This document shows positions 1-7,211 of a DNA stretch of 34,826 nucleotides, one piece after another. Both the position numbers and the translations under genes were made by a program. Within the stretch, counting starts at the first letter, position 1, and each line of letters starts with the position of its first letter. The notes beneath the pieces are model-generated. The model made no database searches. It worked only from the letters and a program-made list of their open reading frames with translations, and was not told the DNA's origin. Origin of the DNA: Minisyncoccota bacterium (GTDB taxonomy: Bacteria > Patescibacteriota > Minisyncoccia > Phycocordibacterales > UBA9973); the NCBI GenBank assembly GCA_018061865.1, contig JAGOTH010000008.1, forward strand, positions 1 through 34,826. Direction: 5' to 3'.

Positions 1-125
1 TTATTGTCTATGTAAAAACATCGTGGACATTCTTTAAACAAATCAATTTTAGAACGAGAAAGTTTCCAGTTCTTTCCACCGTAATTCCACGATTCCATTC
101 TGTTTGGATTGTAATATTCAGACAT
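1..125 (-). CDS. PD-(D/E)XK (RecB/Cas4-like) nuclease-like protein, N-terminal part only
   Basis: The reading frame starts at an ATG at 125 and runs off the left edge, so only about 41 residues are visible. They include LSRSKIDLFKECPRCFYID. The S-x4-F-x2-CPxxF pattern is the N-terminal motif of RecB/AddB/Cas4-type nucleases, in which the Cys can be part of an iron-sulfur or structural site. The catalytic D-ExK part would lie outside the window. I recall similar proteins as widespread in CPR genomes, where their role is unknown. The start lies 2 bases beyond the stop of the upstream HARE-HTH nuclease gene, so it may be the last visible cistron of the restriction-modification operon, or a core gene that the operon was inserted beside. 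Family assignment is moderate and function is unknown. Confidence 0.55.
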   Translation of the reverse strand, partial: MSEYYNPNRMESWNYGGKNWKLSRSKIDLFKECPRCFYIDN

Positions 126-127
126 AA

Positions 128-865
128 TTATTTAATCAAAGCCCAATTATCCAAAAAATATCCCATTTCGTGATCCATGTTTCCTAGATATACCTTGTCA
201 TTTCTAAACTTTATATTCACACGATACCGTTTGCCATGACCAACTTCCAAAATTGCTTTTTCGTGTACTTTCTTTTCAACTTCGTGAAATGGTAAAATCA
301 AAAAATTGTTTTTCTTCTCGCCGTGCAAAACAAAAATATAATAAATATTTCCATTACTGTGGCGTTCAAATGACACTTTGCGAATATCAAAAACATAAGT
401 GTCAAAACTATTCAAATTCGATGTCTTTACTTGGATTCCAAATAATTGATTATCCTTGACTGCCACAATGTCCATTCCCACGTCTACGCTCATTATGCTG
501 GCGTTGAAACCACGAAAAAGCAGTTCACTACAAACTAAATGTTCTCCTGCTTTGCCGGTAAATCCTCCGGCAATAACGATTTTTTCTTCTTCCTCTTTTT
601 CTGCCTCAATAATTTTAGGCGTTTCTTTTATCTCCTTCTTATTAGCATTAAGAGCAAAGATTCCTGGGGCTGTTTTTATAAAGTCGGAGCCGTCTCCCTT
701 ATTTTTAATATCAACAGTCAGCTGAGCATTCATTGAAGCTTCTGGAGTTGCTCCCTCCGTTTCTAAAATACCAGACTCCAAAGCTAGCCGCGTAATTTCA
801 GTATAGTGCAAGGGAGTTCCTGCCTTTTTTAATATTTCAATTGCTGATTGTTTAAAGGTATTCAT
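128..865 (-). CDS. HARE-HTH domain fused to a PD-(D/E)XK restriction-endonuclease-like domain
   Basis: A 245-residue protein. Residues 1-75 match the HARE-HTH winged helix (AIEILKKAGTPLHYTEIT, then GIF at 68-70), a fold shared with RNA polymerase delta and found fused to restriction endonucleases and DNA-modification proteins. Residues 80-97 form a charged Lys/Glu linker. Residues 100-200 look like a PD-(D/E)XK nuclease: GxxGE with E108, D132 in GMDIVAV, and GIQVKTS with Q145 and K147, the arrangement of Mrr/VSR-like and archaeal-resolvase-like enzymes. It starts 3 bases after the hsdR stop, so it is cotranscribed with the type I system. It may be an accessory restriction nuclease whose winged helix senses modified or distorted DNA; that role is inferred. 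It has no transmembrane segment or signal peptide. Confidence 0.75.
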   Translation of the reverse strand: MNTFKQSAIEILKKAGTPLHYTEITRLALESGILETEGATPEASMNAQLTVDIKNKGDGSDFIKTAPGIFALNANKKEIKETPKIIEAEKEEEEKIVIAGGFTGKAGEHLVCSELLFRGFNASIMSVDVGMDIVAVKDNQLFGIQVKTSNLNSFDTYVFDIRKVSFERHSNGNIYYIFVLHGEKKNNFLILPFHEVEKKVHEKAILEVGHGKRYRVNIKFRNDKVYLGNMDHEMGYFLDNWALIK

Positions 866-868
866 GTT

Positions 869-3829
869 TTATTCCTCTCTTAGAGCCAAGACTTTATCAA
901 CTACGTATCTCAACATTTTCTTTTCGATGTACTCATTTAACTCCTTATTATTTGCTAGTGTCTCATAAAGTTTTTTATCAGAGTCATATTTATCAAAAAC
1001 TTTATTTTCGAATGGTTTATGGAACCAGCGGCCAACCGCTTGCATAGAAGAATTATTATAAACAACATTTTTTGCCTCTTCGTCTCTTATTAATTCTTCC
1101 CCGATAGAATCCAGTGTTTTTTGCTGTTCTTCTCCAAAATCTACACCCCAGCGTTTGTTTACATCACCAATTATTAAAGACAATAAATCCTCTTTTTCCT
1201 CAAAGGGTACTCCGGGAACTATTTCTTCCTGATGGATGTCTCCGGTTTCCGGAGAGAGTGTGATACTTGTGTTAATTTTTCGAACAACTCTCACTGAATC
1301 CATATCCACATACTTTAATATTTCGATTAGAGGTTTCTTGGGATCCTTAGGAAGTTTTTTAAGTAAATATTTAAGTAACAAATATAATTTTTCATGAGAT
1401 ACATCAGAGTAGCCAAGTACCTGAGCAAGATATGGGTAACGTTTAATGTAGACATTTGCAATTGAAAGAAACTCTCCGTATTTGTCATCAGCGATAACAT
1501 CACCTTCACTTCCGTGTGGTAATTCATCAACAATCTGTTTTGCAATTTTATCTAAATACGAATTAGTTTGCTCATGTATTTCTTCTGCATCTGGATCTAT
1601 CAATTTAACGAATCCGTCCAGTAAGTCGTCGTTCAAAGTATAAACAGCAAACAACGCTTGTCTTAAGTCATTAATGGCATTTATGTCAGTACCTTCTGAA
1701 ATAATTGTACTTGTGTAATATGGTGCAAATGCAGTTTTTATATCATCAATTTCATTAACAAAATCTAGAATATAAACTTGTTCTTTATCTCTTGTTGTTC
1801 TATTCAGTCTTGATAGTGTTTGTACAGCTTGAACCCCTGAAAGTCTTTTATCGACATACATTGCACAAAGAAAAGGCTCATCAAAACCAGTTTGATATTT
1901 TTCTGCCACAATAAGAAATCTATACTCAGCTTTTTTGAACTCTTTTGCTGTATTATCCTCTGGAATTCCATTATTTATTGATGTTTCAGTATATGAATTT
2001 CCGTCAATCTCAATCGAGTCAGTAAAAGCGGCAAGGGTCTTATACGGATAATTATTTTTCTGTAAATAAGAATCTAAGACAAGCTTATATCTAACGGCCG
2101 CCTCTCTAGATGAAGTCACAATCATTGCCTTAGATTCACCTCGTAGTAAATCTTTGATAGTTTTTTCAAAATGAGCCATTACAACCTCAATTTTCTGCTC
2201 AAGAGTTGTTTCGTGTAAATTCACATGCCGGAGGATGGCTGAAAGGGCTCTAGAACGTGGAACTGTTGGGTCTTCCTCTGCCTTCTTTAATAATTTAAAG
2301 TAGGTTTTGTAAGTAGTGTAATTTGTCAAAACGTCCAATATAAATTTTTCCTCCGTAGCTTGTTTCATTGAATACAAACTAAACGGCTTAAATGATCCGT
2401 CTAATTGCTTCTCGCCAAACCTCTCAAGAGTTTCGTGTTTTGGAGTAGCGGTAAAAGCAAAATAGCTTATATTTTTTGGTTGCGTTCTACTGTTTGCTTG
2501 TGCAAGCAGCCAATCTTCAATATCTATTGAAAGCGTATCTTGAACAGATCGGGTCAATTCTCCTGACTGTGACGAATGTGCTTCATCAATAACCAAAGCA
2601 AATTTTTTACCAGATAACTCCTTAATTAAACCATCAACAAATGGAAACTTATGAATAGTGGTAGTTATAATTTGAGCATTGCCCAATAGCGCATCTTTAA
2701 GACGAACACCGTCTTCTCCAGCTGGTACAAAAATACCCGGCATAGGCGATAACGCTCTAATAATTTCTCGCAACATTTTATCCAAAACACGTCGATCTGT
2801 TATTACTATTACAGCGTCATAAACTCTTTTGTTTTCTTTATCAAATAAATTAACTAACCTGTGTGCTAGCCAAGCGATTGTTAAGCTTTTTCCACTACCC
2901 GCACTGTGTTGAATGAGATAATTTTTACCTGCGCCACTGATTTCAGAGGCAGAAAGTAAATCTAGTACAGTTCGCCATTGCTGATATCTAGGAAATAACT
3001 GAACCGGTTGTTTATACTCTTTTCCCAAACGATCCTCACGAACTTCTTCGTATGCATGCACAAAATAATGTAATAAATCAGCAATAGAATCTGGTGCCCA
3101 TAAATTTTCCCAAACATAATGTGTTTTATGCTTTCCGTTTACTGGTGGATTTCCGGCTCCCATTTCAAAACCTTTATTAAAAGGTAAAAAGAACGTTCTT
3201 TCCTCCTTTAATTCTGTTGTTACAAAAGCTTCGCTCGTGTCCATAGCAAAATGTGAGACGCAACGCTTAAAAGAGAATATCTTTTCCTGTGGATTTCTAT
3301 CATTTCTATACTGCTTCATCGCGTGATGAACATTTTGACCAGTAAGTTCGTTTTTTAATTCAGCCGTGAAAATAGGGATTCCATTTATGAAAATTACAGT
3401 GTCAATCGACTGTTCAGTTGTTTGTGAAAATTTAACTTGGCGAATAATTGAGAAAATATTGCTCTTATACATTCTTTCAACGTCTTCATTTTCTGAATTT
3501 ACAGGCCTAAAATACATCAAATCAAGCCTAACTGGTCCTTCTTCAATTCCTTTTCTTAGACAATCTATAATTCCTCGTTTCGTTATTTCGTCATCGATTC
3601 TTTTTATTATTCTTGTTTCAAAAGCATCTCCTGATAATTCTCGAATTTTTGTAATTTTTACAGCTTGAGTATTATTAAAAAATTCAAACATTACTTCTTT
3701 ATCAAAAGTAGTTTGCTTATCGTAATCAGTTTCAGAATCTCGTTTTCTAAAACCGTGCATCTTAACAAGCTCTTTCTCAATATGAGCTTCAAATTCTATC
3801 TCTTTTAAATTTTGATGTATATTGGGCAT
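869..3829 (-). CDS. hsdR: Type I restriction endonuclease, HsdR subunit
   Basis: A 986-residue motor and nuclease subunit of a type I restriction enzyme. With HsdM2S it translocates unmodified DNA using ATP and cuts at a distance. The N-terminal nuclease shows D143 (SIDTVIF) and ExK at 157-159 (AELK). The SF2 helicase has Walker A AGSGKS near 310-315, DEAH at 415-418, a TATP motif (FAFTATPKHE) and a motif VI-like stretch (QTLSRLNRTTRD). Length is normal for the family (about 950-1100). All key residues seen are intact, so it should be active. The ATG at 3829 lies 3 bases after the hsdS stop, and the next gene follows after 3 bases, so it is translated within one operon. Confidence 0.95.
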   Translation of the reverse strand: MPNIHQNLKEIEFEAHIEKELVKMHGFRKRDSETDYDKQTTFDKEVMFEFFNNTQAVKITKIRELSGDAFETRIIKRIDDEITKRGIIDCLRKGIEEGPVRLDLMYFRPVNSENEDVERMYKSNIFSIIRQVKFSQTTEQSIDTVIFINGIPIFTAELKNELTGQNVHHAMKQYRNDRNPQEKIFSFKRCVSHFAMDTSEAFVTTELKEERTFFLPFNKGFEMGAGNPPVNGKHKTHYVWENLWAPDSIADLLHYFVHAYEEVREDRLGKEYKQPVQLFPRYQQWRTVLDLLSASEISGAGKNYLIQHSAGSGKSLTIAWLAHRLVNLFDKENKRVYDAVIVITDRRVLDKMLREIIRALSPMPGIFVPAGEDGVRLKDALLGNAQIITTTIHKFPFVDGLIKELSGKKFALVIDEAHSSQSGELTRSVQDTLSIDIEDWLLAQANSRTQPKNISYFAFTATPKHETLERFGEKQLDGSFKPFSLYSMKQATEEKFILDVLTNYTTYKTYFKLLKKAEEDPTVPRSRALSAILRHVNLHETTLEQKIEVVMAHFEKTIKDLLRGESKAMIVTSSREAAVRYKLVLDSYLQKNNYPYKTLAAFTDSIEIDGNSYTETSINNGIPEDNTAKEFKKAEYRFLIVAEKYQTGFDEPFLCAMYVDKRLSGVQAVQTLSRLNRTTRDKEQVYILDFVNEIDDIKTAFAPYYTSTIISEGTDINAINDLRQALFAVYTLNDDLLDGFVKLIDPDAEEIHEQTNSYLDKIAKQIVDELPHGSEGDVIADDKYGEFLSIANVYIKRYPYLAQVLGYSDVSHEKLYLLLKYLLKKLPKDPKKPLIEILKYVDMDSVRVVRKINTSITLSPETGDIHQEEIVPGVPFEEKEDLLSLIIGDVNKRWGVDFGEEQQKTLDSIGEELIRDEEAKNVVYNNSSMQAVGRWFHKPFENKVFDKYDSDKKLYETLANNKELNEYIEKKMLRYVVDKVLALREE

Positions 3830-3832
3830 AAA

Positions 3833-4456
3833 TTAATTTTTCGTGGTGATTGCAGAATATATAATTGAGGATATACACTCTCTAATAATCTCTTTTGGTA
3901 AGATTTTTGCCAAGTCCTCAATCATCGACATTTTTTGTTTTAAAGTATTTGCAATCTTGACTTGTTCTTCATACGGAGGAAAAACAATTGGAAAGTTTAA
4001 AAGAATTCTGTCCTTTAATGTCCACCTATGTTCGGGAGAGACACCTTGTCCAAAAGGAAAAAGTATTTCCTGTAGATAGTGCCATTGAAAATAATAAGTA
4101 TAGAATTCAGAGGAAATTTTCTTATTATTCAACGGCCTTAATGTTGTATAAGCTAAACTAATTACTCCATCATATTTTGAACAATCAACATACCCAGTAA
4201 CTAGATCCATAGGATTAAAAACAAAATCGCCCGGACGCACCCGCGTGTAGTTCTCATACGAACTTGCAATTTGACCTTCGTTGTTTGAAATATCTCTCAA
4301 AACTATTCCTCTTTGAGTTAAAGATAAAACATCTAAAGCTTGGCCTTCATTTTTTTCCTTTGAAATACTAAATAAATGTTTTATACGAACAATATCCCAA
4401 TGCTTTGGCACTTCATCTAACCAAGGTATTTTATTTTTTATTTCCCAGTTAATCAT
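3833..4456 (-). CDS. hsdS: Type I restriction-modification specificity subunit HsdS, half-length (single target-recognition domain)
   Basis: A 207-residue protein with a single HsdS repeat unit: WLDEVPKHWDIVRIKHLF at the start (the usual 'W..(I/V)P..W' entry of a TRD), a TRD of about 150 residues, FPIVFPPYEEQVKIANTLKQKM (the family's conserved P-x-x-EQ-x-x-I linker) and a short coiled coil to the end. Full-size HsdS is about 400 residues with two TRDs, so the second half is missing. The stop is clean and hsdR starts 3 bases later, so this looks like a designed end rather than a frameshift. Half-HsdS proteins can dimerise to read a palindromic bipartite site; whether this one does is inferred. 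Its start overlaps the hsdM stop by 4 bases (ATGA), suggesting translational coupling. Confidence 0.9.
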   Translation of the reverse strand: MINWEIKNKIPWLDEVPKHWDIVRIKHLFSISKEKNEGQALDVLSLTQRGIVLRDISNNEGQIASSYENYTRVRPGDFVFNPMDLVTGYVDCSKYDGVISLAYTTLRPLNNKKISSEFYTYYFQWHYLQEILFPFGQGVSPEHRWTLKDRILLNFPIVFPPYEEQVKIANTLKQKMSMIEDLAKILPKEIIRECISSIIYSAITTKN

Positions 4457-6492
4457 AGTTTTTTTGATAGATCTAATATTTTACCAGCTATAATAGCTAT
4501 GTCTTTTTTAAGATCAGCGGTATCTTTTGGTTTTTTGTATTCAGAAAAATATCTTGGGAAAAGAATTTCATAACCAACTAGCCCAATTTTATTATCAGTA
4601 TCATCTTTTATGCTTTCATCGATCCAAGCATCGTGGAAAAACGGCTTCACTTCTTTTTCAAAGTATTCTTTTACATCAACACTCCACGGGACTTTTTCAT
4701 AGTCTTTTAACTCCTTATCTTCTTCCATATTTCCTCTCTCATCTATGCAAATTTCTGCTTTCTCGTCTCTTTCACCTAGTATTTGCCAAATAGTTTTTAT
4801 GGTTTTTTTACTTGCTTTTAAATTGTTCTTCGTTAACCCTGATTCTAGTTTTTTTAGAAATTCTGCACGAGACATTATTATTTCTCCGCGCATATTTTCT
4901 AGAACTTCGTAAATACACGATCGCAACTCCTGCCATTTTCTGTTCTCCTCATCTCCTTTTTCTCCTCTTTTCTTGCTTGGAACGTCATTCAAAAAGTCTT
5001 TGTGGTTTTTTAAATTTAATAAAGATTCCTCTGTAATTTTAAATTTGAGCTTCAATGGCCTCTGAATAACTATTTCACGAAAACAAAAATCGTGAATTGA
5101 AAATATCTTACTATTTTTGTTATTTTTATTGTCTTTGTATAAATCAAAAATTTTACTTATATCTTCATCGTTAATTTCAAAACGTTTATATCCCAATCTC
5201 TTTTTTAAAAACCTTTTTATATTTTGCGCGTTTATTAATTGTACTTTTCCTTTACGGCCTGAATCTTTCTTATTTGATAATATCCAAATAAAAGTTGGTA
5301 TATCTGTGTTGAAAAAGATGGAATCAGGTAAAGCAATTATAGCGTCAAGTAAATCATTTTCTAAGATAAATCGCCTAATTTTATTTTCTCCACTACCCAC
5401 CTCACCAGTATACATAGGTGAACTATTGAAAATAACTGCGGCCTCACCGCCACCATCTTCCTTTCTTTTTAACTTACTCACAATATGTTGCATGAATAAA
5501 AATTGAGCATCTGAAATCTTTGGTAATCCTGCACCAAATCGTCCAGATAGACCTCTCTCAAATTCATTTTCAACAGCAGTACCATCCTTCTCCCAACTTA
5601 CTCCGAATGGTGGATTTGAAAGTATATAATCAAACCTTTTATCGTGGTGTTGATCGTTGGACAGTGTACTTGCCTTATGGTGTTCTTTGTCTCCTCCTTT
5701 TATATAATCAATGTCTTCACCCTTAAGAAGCATATCCGCTTTACAGATAGCGTAAGTTGAAGAATTTAATTCTTGCCCATATAGAAAGATATTCGCGTTT
5801 TTATTAAAATTAGTTTGAATATAATCCTTACTTACAGTTAGCATTCCTCCTGTTCCGCAAGCTGGATCGTAAATTTCTTTAATTACTCCAGGTTTTGCTA
5901 ATTCTTTTTCTTCGCCTGTAAAAAGTATTGAGGTCATTAAACGAACAACATCTCTCGGAGTATAGTGTTCTCCAGCGGTTTCGTTTGATTGTTCAGCAAA
6001 CCTACGAATCAGATCTTCAAAAGCTAGTCCAATAATATGATTCTCTACCTTATCCGGATGTAGGTCGATTTTATTAAATTCTTTCAAAGCCAAATAAAGT
6101 AATTCTGATTCATGTAATTTGTCTAAAATTCTATCAAATTCAAACTTTGAAAAAATTTCTTTTACATTATCAGAAAATCCATCAATATATTTTCTTAAGT
6201 TTGGTGCTGCTTGAGTTGGAGCCTCAAGAAGCTTTCTAAAAGTATATGGTGAAGTATTGTAAAAATTATAACCAGTTGTCCTATATAAAATATTTAAATT
6301 CGCAACACGACCGTCTAGTTCATTGAAACGTTCAAGGGTTTTTTGTTTTGTTGGCTCAAGAGCATCATCAAGTCTTTTTAAAACTGTTAGAGGAAGAATG
6401 ACATCCTGATACTCATGGGCTTTGAAGGTGCCGTGCAAATGCCCAGCGATATTCCAAATTGTATTTGATATTTCTCTATAATTTGTGGACAT
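4453..6492 (-). CDS. hsdM: Type I restriction-modification N6-adenine methyltransferase HsdM
   Basis: A 679-residue S-adenosylmethionine-dependent adenine methyltransferase of the HsdM family. It has the N-terminal HsdM helical domain (residues 5-140), AdoMet-binding motif I DPACGTGG at 209-216, catalytic motif IV NPPF at 293-296 and a C-terminal region from about 440 onward. That C-terminal region is longer than in classical HsdM (about 500-530 residues) and rich in Lys/Glu, with an N-6 methylase-like end (LVGYEILFPRYF...). It modifies the site chosen by HsdS and protects the host. The ATG at 6492 is 4 bases after the stop of the XRE regulator, and its end overlaps hsdS by 4 bases. Confidence 0.95.
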   Translation of the reverse strand: MSTNYREISNTIWNIAGHLHGTFKAHEYQDVILPLTVLKRLDDALEPTKQKTLERFNELDGRVANLNILYRTTGYNFYNTSPYTFRKLLEAPTQAAPNLRKYIDGFSDNVKEIFSKFEFDRILDKLHESELLYLALKEFNKIDLHPDKVENHIIGLAFEDLIRRFAEQSNETAGEHYTPRDVVRLMTSILFTGEEKELAKPGVIKEIYDPACGTGGMLTVSKDYIQTNFNKNANIFLYGQELNSSTYAICKADMLLKGEDIDYIKGGDKEHHKASTLSNDQHHDKRFDYILSNPPFGVSWEKDGTAVENEFERGLSGRFGAGLPKISDAQFLFMQHIVSKLKRKEDGGGEAAVIFNSSPMYTGEVGSGENKIRRFILENDLLDAIIALPDSIFFNTDIPTFIWILSNKKDSGRKGKVQLINAQNIKRFLKKRLGYKRFEINDEDISKIFDLYKDNKNNKNSKIFSIHDFCFREIVIQRPLKLKFKITEESLLNLKNHKDFLNDVPSKKRGEKGDEENRKWQELRSCIYEVLENMRGEIIMSRAEFLKKLESGLTKNNLKASKKTIKTIWQILGERDEKAEICIDERGNMEEDKELKDYEKVPWSVDVKEYFEKEVKPFFHDAWIDESIKDDTDNKIGLVGYEILFPRYFSEYKKPKDTADLKKDIAIIAGKILDLSKKL

Positions 6493-6496
6493 ATAA

Positions 6497-6700
6497 TTAT
6501 TTCAAAAGTTCGCTACTGGAAATTCCCAAAGCTCCGGCGATCTTTTCCAAAGTCGAAAGAGTAGGATTCATACGACCATTTTCAATGTTGCTGATATATG
6601 CTCTATCAACACTCAAAGCGTTCGCAAGGTCTACTTGCGACATGTTTTTTTTCAAACGCCATTTTCTTAGGTTTTCCCCAAGTTTCTTTCCGGATGACAT
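6497..6700 (-). CDS. XRE-family helix-turn-helix regulator (controller of the RM operon)
   Basis: A 67-residue single-domain DNA-binding protein of the Cro/C1 type. It has the HTH pattern MSQVDLANALSVDRAYISNIENGRMNPTL broken as helix (MSQVDLANALS), turn and recognition helix (RAYISNIENG). I use the ATG at 6700; an upstream in-frame TTG at 6718 would add six residues but lies inside the promoter. The gene heads the operon and sits 4 bases before hsdM, as C-protein regulators of RM systems do. A palindrome overlapping the promoter -35 suggests that it controls its own transcription and that of hsdMSR, delaying restriction after entry into a new host. The autoregulation is inferred from position. 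Confidence 0.88.
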   Translation of the reverse strand: MSSGKKLGENLRKWRLKKNMSQVDLANALSVDRAYISNIENGRMNPTLSTLEKIAGALGISSSELLK

Positions 6701-6706
6701 AAATAA

Positions 6707-6735
6707 AGTATATTCCAAGTTGCATCACATTACAA
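6707..6735 (-). promoter_or_regulatory. Promoter of the XRE-hsdMSR operon
   Basis: On the minus strand, -35 TTGTAA (6730-6735), a 17-base spacer and -10 TATACT (6707-6712). The -10 ends 6 bases before the ATG at 6700, so transcription would start at or next to the start codon and give a leaderless mRNA. There is no Shine-Dalgarno sequence. Confidence 0.6.
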
Positions 6736-6743
6736 CGTGTAAT
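6729..6743. promoter_or_regulatory. Candidate operator of the XRE regulator
   Basis: Inverted repeat ATTACA-acg-TGTAAT with perfect 6-base arms. It covers the -35 element of the XRE promoter, the usual place for a repressor or controller-protein site. The regulator that binds it is inferred, not shown. Confidence 0.5.
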
Positions 6744-6797
6744 ATAATTCACATGGGTGATGTCCGCCCCGAATTTCGCCAAAAGAAAACGGATGGA

Positions 6798-6840
6798 GCA
6801 AGCGGAGGATTCCTCCCCAGACCCCTCCTCCTCCGCTTGC
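6798..6840. repeat. Inverted repeat, 12-bp perfect arms
   Basis: Arms GCAAGCGGAGGA (6798-6809) and TCCTCCGCTTGC (6829-6840) around a 19-base C-rich loop. It is GC-rich within an AT-rich genome and has no T-run, so it is unlikely to be a simple terminator. Confidence 0.75.
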
Positions 6841-6859
6841 GAAATCCGAAATTAGCCGA

Positions 6860-6904
6860 GGTTTTGCGGAAACCATATTCCCAGAAAATTGCTTCCGCAA
6901 AACC
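6860..6904. repeat. Inverted repeat, 12-bp perfect arms
   Basis: Arms GGTTTTGCGGAA (6860-6871) and TTCCGCAAAACC (6893-6904). It lies 20 bases from the preceding inverted repeat. Paired inverted repeats of this kind next to a recombinase may be protein-binding arms or remnants of palindromic elements. Confidence 0.7.
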
Positions 6905-6969
6905 GAGTCCTTTTGTTAGTCCGCATCAGGATTTTGTTCGTAATAGGTTCGGACTTTGTTAATGACACA

Positions 6970-7093
6970 CCACCCGATTGAATTTCCCCGCGAAAATGCG
7001 TCCGCGCTCCGCGCGGTAAGTGGAAGTTCGGCAAGAAAAGAAAAGGGCGTTTTGAAATCCACGGAGAGCGCGCTTGCGCGCAAATGGCGGTTC
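6970..7093 (+). repeat. Left copy of 124-bp inverted repeat flanking the recombinase
   Basis: The reverse complement of this stretch matches 8591-8714 at 122 of 124 positions; the two differences lie at the CCCGTTACC/CCACTTACC site. It starts with CCACCCGATTG, which in the right copy abuts the tRNA-Ala 3' end. Read in the recombinase frame it keeps the same codons with one Val-to-Leu change, so it looks like a copy of the 3' end of a recombinase gene in opposite orientation. Just beyond, the resemblance continues for GGCTC after a 3-base gap that carries an in-frame TAG. Confidence 0.92.
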
Positions 7094-7211
7094 TATGAGC
7101 CAAAATAAATTTTGCCTCATTCTCGGGAATACCCGAGGAGCCGATGGGAAGCGAGATTTAGAAATTGTCGGTGTAATGCAAAACCTTTTATCAATTTAAT
7201 TCCCAAAGCTC

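Larger units (their letters stand above)
6744..7211. other. Non-coding region between RM operon and recombinase
   Basis: About 470 bases with no convincing gene; the ORFs across it have low-complexity or unrelated translations. It holds two strong hairpins (6798-6840, 6860-6904), the left 124-bp inverted repeat (6970-7093) and a small hairpin CTCGGG-aata-CCCGAG (7122-7137). It contains the recombinase upstream region and could include part of an attachment site. I found no clear promoter. Confidence 0.6.

Noticed and set aside
3833-4456. hsdS truncated by frameshift
   Set aside because: No continuing TRD sequence is found in other frames between hsdS and hsdR, which are 3 bases apart.
6459-6962. 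167-codon plus-strand ORF opposite hsdM and the XRE gene
   Set aside because: It is antisense to two clear genes and has a composition of a shadow frame.
6852-7103. 83-codon minus-strand ORF across the left inverted repeat
   Set aside because: Its frame differs from the recombinase copy in the repeat, the sequence is arginine-rich and unlike any protein, and no ribosome-binding site is visible.
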